A stretch of DNA of 9,764 nt from an uncultured Gammaproteobacteria bacterium. GTDB lineage: Bacteria > Pseudomonadota > Gammaproteobacteria > Arenicellales > UBA868. Below the pieces are notes generated by a model. It saw only the letters and a program-made list of their open reading frames with translations. It made no database searches and had not been told where the DNA came from. The position numbers and the translations under genes were made by a program. Numbering within the stretch: the stretch's first letter is position 1; each line of letters starts with the position of its first letter. Location: the NCBI GenBank assembly GCA_913051905.1, contig CAJXBY010000093.1, forward strand, positions 1-9,764, written 5' to 3'. Of this stretch, positions 7,363-9,764 are shown in pieces.

Positions 7363-8610
7363 TCAAGCCAACAGCTTGGCTTCAAATGGATAGGTGCTCA
7401 GCGGTATTGCGCCCTCTTTGGTCACCAGGACCTGGTCTTCAAGTTTTACTCCATAAGGTGCGCCATCTTTACCAGCATAGCATTCTAGGCAGAAAACCAT
7501 GTTTTCTTGAATTGACCGATCCAGATAAGAACTGGCTTCTCCATCGCGATCATCATCCGGATAAGGTATCCCTGGACCTTCATCTTCCAAACCTGCCTGA
7601 TGGGCCATCGCCCCATATCGACCATTTTTGTATTCTGCTGGTAGCTCTGGTGCCGCGTGTCCGAATTCTTCAAATGTCATCCCGGGTTTCATCAACTCGC
7701 GCATACCGTTGACACAATCATACGCAATCCGATAGGCCTCCTTTTGGCCGTCCGTCGCCACATCACCACACAAAAAGGTTCGAGAAATATCGACGACATA
7801 ACCTTCGTATCCGTTTGAATCTGTATCAATGCCCACCAGGTCTCCCGGTTGAACCACCTTGTCATGTGCCTCCGACATCCACGGATTTGTATTGGTGCCG
7901 GATGCGATCAAGCGGGTAAACATGAACTCCCCGTGATGATCGAACAGGGCTTTGTTCAAAATGCCCAGCAATTCATACTCTCGGATCCCGGGCCGAATTG
8001 CAGTCGCAAAATCAGCCAGCATCGCATCACCGGCTGCACCATTTAAGATCATCAGTTGAACTTCCTCAGGCGTTTTGACTTCACGCGCATCGACCGTTGC
8101 CGGACTTGGATCGGTAACCGTGATGCCGGCATTCTGCAATGCCATGAACCCAAATCCATCCAACTTATCCACAGCCAATGGCTCTCCAGCGTATCCGAGT
8201 TCAGCCATCACCGATTTAATCTGATCTGCCCATTTGTTTGCTGCTGTTAGCCCTTCAGTTGCTTGGTACTGCCACGATGGAGCCGGGCGAACATCTTCCA
8301 TGATTTTCTCGGAGACATGCATTGAGTTCATATATTCAAACATTACCGGTGCACCTCCGGCTGGTACAACGGCAAACCGCGCAAGGGTCGTTGCCGTCCA
8401 CACGCCCATTACCTCAGTTCCCGTGGCATAGCGGATATTGCCTGGATTGTAGAAAAGACAGACCGGTATCCCATGGTGCTTCATCATTTTTTGCAGACGG
8501 GAAAGGCGCCCCGTGCGCAGAGCAAAAAAATCGATCTCATTAAGATTGGGGACTCGTAACTTCTGGATATGCGGGCTTGGATCCCTATAACGATTGTCGC
8601 CAACCTCCAT
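7363..8610 (-). CDS. M24-fold metalloenzyme, DddP-like (candidate DMSP lyase; otherwise Xaa-Pro peptidase family protein)
   Basis: A 415-residue cytoplasmic protein with the two-part creatinase/Xaa-Pro peptidase layout: N-terminal domain to about 175, pita-bread catalytic domain after. Metal-ligand candidates are D262, D264, D274, H337, E376 and E391. Published DddP iron ligands are D295, D297, D307, H371, E406 and E421; the intervals agree (2, 10, 64 against 63, 35 against 39, 15). Y332 and D343 sit exactly where DddP has Y366 and its catalytic base D377. The second aminopeptidase His (in HE-x-P) is replaced: the segment reads GLEDEGP. Further DddP-like stretches are TRLIASGTNTNPW (232-244) and KLEDQVLVT (389-397). 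DddP splits dimethylsulfoniopropionate to DMS and acrylate. The match is from memory, without an alignment; a sister lineage acting on another zwitterion is the main alternative. AGGAG lies eight bases before the ATG. It faces an operon for methylated-amine breakdown. Confidence 0.85.
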   Translation of the reverse strand: MEVGDNRYRDPSPHIQKLRVPNLNEIDFFALRTGRLSRLQKMMKHHGIPVCLFYNPGNIRYATGTEVMGVWTATTLARFAVVPAGGAPVMFEYMNSMHVSEKIMEDVRPAPSWQYQATEGLTAANKWADQIKSVMAELGYAGEPLAVDKLDGFGFMALQNAGITVTDPSPATVDAREVKTPEEVQLMILNGAAGDAMLADFATAIRPGIREYELLGILNKALFDHHGEFMFTRLIASGTNTNPWMSEAHDKVVQPGDLVGIDTDSNGYEGYVVDISRTFLCGDVATDGQKEAYRIAYDCVNGMRELMKPGMTFEEFGHAAPELPAEYKNGRYGAMAHQAGLEDEGPGIPYPDDDRDGEASSYLDRSIQENMVFCLECYAGKDGAPYGVKLEDQVLVTKEGAIPLSTYPFEAKLLA

Positions 8611-8618
8611 CTGTAGCT

Positions 8619-8623
8619 CTCCT
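8619..8623 (-). promoter_or_regulatory. Shine-Dalgarno site of the M24/DddP-like gene
   Basis: AGGAG on the minus strand lies eight bases upstream of the ATG at 8610 and supports that start. Confidence 0.7.
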
Positions 8624-8629
8624 TTGAAT

Positions 8630-8680
8630 TACGTGTCAGTGATATTCAGAAACACAACAAGCCATTTACCCTGACACGTA
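8630..8680. repeat. 10-bp inverted repeat in the leader of the M24/DddP-like gene
   Basis: TACGTGTCAG (8630-8639) and CTGACACGTA (8671-8680) are perfect inverse complements with a 31-base spacer. The inner end of the repeat is six bases from the Shine-Dalgarno site. The arms are 41 bp apart, about four helical turns, which would suit two half-sites of one regulator. As RNA the pair would form a stem just ahead of the ribosome site. Confidence 0.45.
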
Positions 8681-8739
8681 TTACAAACTGCTCCAGCTTA
8701 TACCCAGTCGATATAAACTTAACGTTGAGGTTTGTTTTC

Positions 8740-8889
8740 TTAGCTCGAGAACACATAGGTTGGAAGCTCGTCACGCAATAGGCGAAAGTATTCGATGTCG
8801 AATCCACTGCAGCAGTTAATCATGAACGGGTCGGGAGAGTCTCGAGCTTCCAACCTCGTATTCCGCAATAACGCCGTGCCGGTTGTCAT
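8740..8889 (-). CDS. Possible small protein (49 aa) directly after the MazG-like gene
   Basis: An open frame of 49 codons whose ATG (8887-8889) follows immediately after the TAA of the MazG-like gene (8890-8892), as TAAATG, and which ends in TAA at 8740-8742. The C-terminal half (GFDIEYFRLLRDELPTYVFSS, split here as GFDIEYFRLL and RDELPTYVFSS) looks protein-like, with a short amphipathic stretch and two adjacent cysteines at residues 26-27. I do not recognise it. No Shine-Dalgarno site precedes it, so translation would depend on coupling to the upstream gene. An inner ATG at 8823 would give 27 residues. Both arms of a 14-bp inverted repeat lie within the frame and encode RLEA and ELPT, so the segment may equally be a non-coding structured element. 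A frame this length is not rare by chance; treat as a candidate. Confidence 0.3.
   Translation of the reverse strand: MTTGTALLRNTRLEARDSPDPFMINCCSGFDIEYFRLLRDELPTYVFSS
8757..8856. repeat. 100-bp element bounded by a perfect 14-bp inverted repeat
   Basis: AGGTTGGAAGCTCG (8757-8770) and CGAGCTTCCAACCT (8843-8856) are perfect inverse complements around a 72-base core. The core holds two further palindromes, ATTCGA-TG-TCGAAT (8790-8803) and ACTGC-A-GCAGT (8806-8816). A 14-bp match at this spacing is well above chance for a 9.8-kb window. It could be a structured RNA, a miniature mobile element or a protein-bound site. No flanking target duplication is evident. Confidence 0.6.
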
Positions 8890-9216
8890 TTAGTTCAGCT
8901 TTTGGTTCTGCTTGTGGCGCAGAAAATCCCGCTGGGTCTTGTTCTTAAGGTTTCGGGTAAAGGCCTTTTCTAGATCGATACCTGTCTGATTGGCCAGGCA
9001 GATCAGCACGAAAAGCACGTCGGCCAGCTCCTCGCCTAGATCTTTGCCAGTGTCTGACTCCTTTTCGCTTTGTTCGCCGTATCGACGGGCCATGATCCGG
9101 GCGACCTCGCCGACTTCTTCCATGAGCAGGGCTGTATTGGTCAGTTCGTTGAAATACCTGACGCCGTATTCCCTGATCCAGTCGTCTACGATTTTTTGGG
9201 CCTGAGAAAGTTCCAT
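8890..9216 (-). CDS. MazG-like nucleotide pyrophosphohydrolase
   Basis: A 108-residue single-domain protein of the MazG-like all-alpha NTP pyrophosphohydrolase family, which hydrolyses (d)NTPs or modified nucleotides to NMP and pyrophosphate using Mg2+. The Mg-binding pattern is present: EEVGE at residues 33-37 and the ExxD of EELAD at 62-66 (E63, D66). YGVRYFNELTN before it and KESDTGKDLGEELADVL around it match a widespread stand-alone subgroup of about 105-115 residues. The ATG at 9216 is chosen because homologous proteins start near here; an upstream in-frame ATG at 9261 would add 15 unconserved-looking residues. Neither has a good ribosome site. It likely serves housecleaning of aberrant nucleotides and shows no link to the amine genes. 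A possible 49-codon frame begins right at its stop. Confidence 0.88.
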   Translation of the reverse strand: MELSQAQKIVDDWIREYGVRYFNELTNTALLMEEVGEVARIMARRYGEQSEKESDTGKDLGEELADVLFVLICLANQTGIDLEKAFTRNLKNKTQRDFLRHKQNQKLN

Positions 9217-9361
9217 GGATTCTGAAGGACGGGTTCTAGTAACGGATGTAGATGCTAACATCGCCGGTCGTCTTCCGTGACTCTGTTTCGCTTCGGGCCG
9301 ATATTCCGAAAGATTGTCGTATCTTTGTACGCGGCACTACACCAGAGATGTGGCGGTTGGT

Positions 9362-9383
9362 AAAATTATTGCCCACGCTGGGC
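9362..9383 (-). terminator. Candidate intrinsic terminator of the methyltransferase gene
   Basis: On the minus strand GCCCA-GCG-TGGGC (9371-9383) forms a 5-bp GC-rich stem followed by AATAATTTT (9362-9370), 50 bases after the methyltransferase stop. The stem is short, so efficiency is uncertain. Confidence 0.4.
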
Positions 9384-9432
9384 GTCAGGATCGATTCTCT
9401 CGACTCTACAGCCTGCGGCAAGTACGGTTCCC

Positions 9433-9764
9433 CTAACGCGTTTTGACCTGATACGACACGACAATACGCCGGCAGTCCGGAAATCGTCTGATTTCTACGT
9501 GGTCAGTATACGGACCGAAGTTTTCCCGGATTTTCTCGTCCGGCATGTAATGCTTGACGACACGGTAACACGAGCCGTCCGGTAGTCGGCGTATTACGAT
9601 TAGGTTTCCTTCCGTATCGTATTCACCGCTCGTCGGTCCTGGCTTGGGGAGTTGGTCGCAGAACACCACCCGGCCGTCGTTCTTTAGTACCTCATGCACA
9701 CCTTCCAGGAATGTCTGCATGCGGGAATAGGGCACGTGAGCCAACCAGTCGACCGCCATGACCG
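9433..9764 (-). CDS. SAM-dependent methyltransferase, class I (5' end cut by window edge)
   Basis: The C-terminal 109 residues of a class I (Rossmann-fold) S-adenosylmethionine-dependent methyltransferase; the SAM-binding N-terminal half lies beyond base 9764. The frame remains open to the edge, with GTC before the first visible ATG (9757-9759), so that ATG is internal. Visible family signs are MAVDWLAHVP (the strand-4 region with the following His-Val), then a helix, LKNDGRVVFCDQLP (the strand-5 segment, usually LKPGG), and RRLPDGSCYRVVKHYMPDE with a final beta-rich end RRIVVSYQVK. The acceptor molecule cannot be told from this half. The stop is TAG at 9433-9435. The next gene on the strand, the MazG-like gene, begins about 216 bp further on, beyond a candidate terminator, so they are probably separate transcripts. 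Confidence 0.85.
   Translation of the reverse strand, partial: VMAVDWLAHVPYSRMQTFLEGVHEVLKNDGRVVFCDQLPKPGPTSGEYDTEGNLIVIRRLPDGSCYRVVKHYMPDEKIRENFGPYTDHVEIRRFPDCRRIVVSYQVKTR

Noticed and set aside
8790..8816. tRNA T-arm-like GTCGAATCC within the inverted-repeat element
   Set aside because: The flanking five bases do not pair as a T stem, and no acceptor or anticodon arms fit at tRNA spacing.
9252..9446. Plus-strand open frame of 64 codons antisense to the MazG/methyltransferase gap
   Set aside because: The translation is not unreasonable, but there is only a weak GGA upstream, it runs into the end of the methyltransferase on the other strand, and it covers a candidate minus-strand terminator. 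Conservation would be needed to call it.

Overview
The window looks like chromosomal DNA of a bacterium, most likely a Pseudomonadota member and plausibly marine. This is inferred from the gene families (non-pyrrolysine MttB-type methyltransferase, DddP-like M24 protein, DAO-family amine oxidase, Tas-like aldo/keto reductase) and moderate G+C; no marker gene fixes the taxon. There are no rRNA or tRNA genes, insertion sequences, CRISPR arrays or phage genes.

Left part (1-3174): a D-2-hydroxyacid dehydrogenase runs leftward off the window edge. It is divergent, across only 48 bp, from a ten-helix EamA/DMT transporter. A Tas-like aldo/keto reductase follows on the plus strand with a recognisable promoter and a strong Shine-Dalgarno site that fixes its start. 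A 447-bp gap (3175-3621) has no convincing gene but holds several small hairpins and a 10-bp inverted repeat.

Centre (3622-8610): a plus-strand operon encodes a class I glutamine amidotransferase, an MttB-superfamily methyltransferase without pyrrolysine, and a DAO-family FAD oxidoreductase. Facing it on the minus strand is an M24-fold protein. Its metal-ligand pattern (D-x-D-x9-D, H, E, E) and extra Tyr and Asp match the DMSP lyase DddP rather than an ordinary Xaa-Pro aminopeptidase. Together these suggest breakdown of methylated onium osmolytes: a methyl group removed from a quaternary amine, the remaining amine oxidised by the flavoenzyme, and a DddP-like enzyme for DMSP or a related zwitterion. 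No corrinoid protein or acrylate-handling gene is in the window, so the pathway is a hypothesis.

Right part (8611-9764): the M24 leader holds a 10-bp inverted repeat. It is followed by a 100-bp element bounded by a perfect 14-bp inverted repeat, lying inside a possible 49-codon ORF that starts directly at the stop of a MazG-like pyrophosphohydrolase gene. The C-terminal part of a SAM-dependent methyltransferase enters from the right edge. All of these are on the minus strand.
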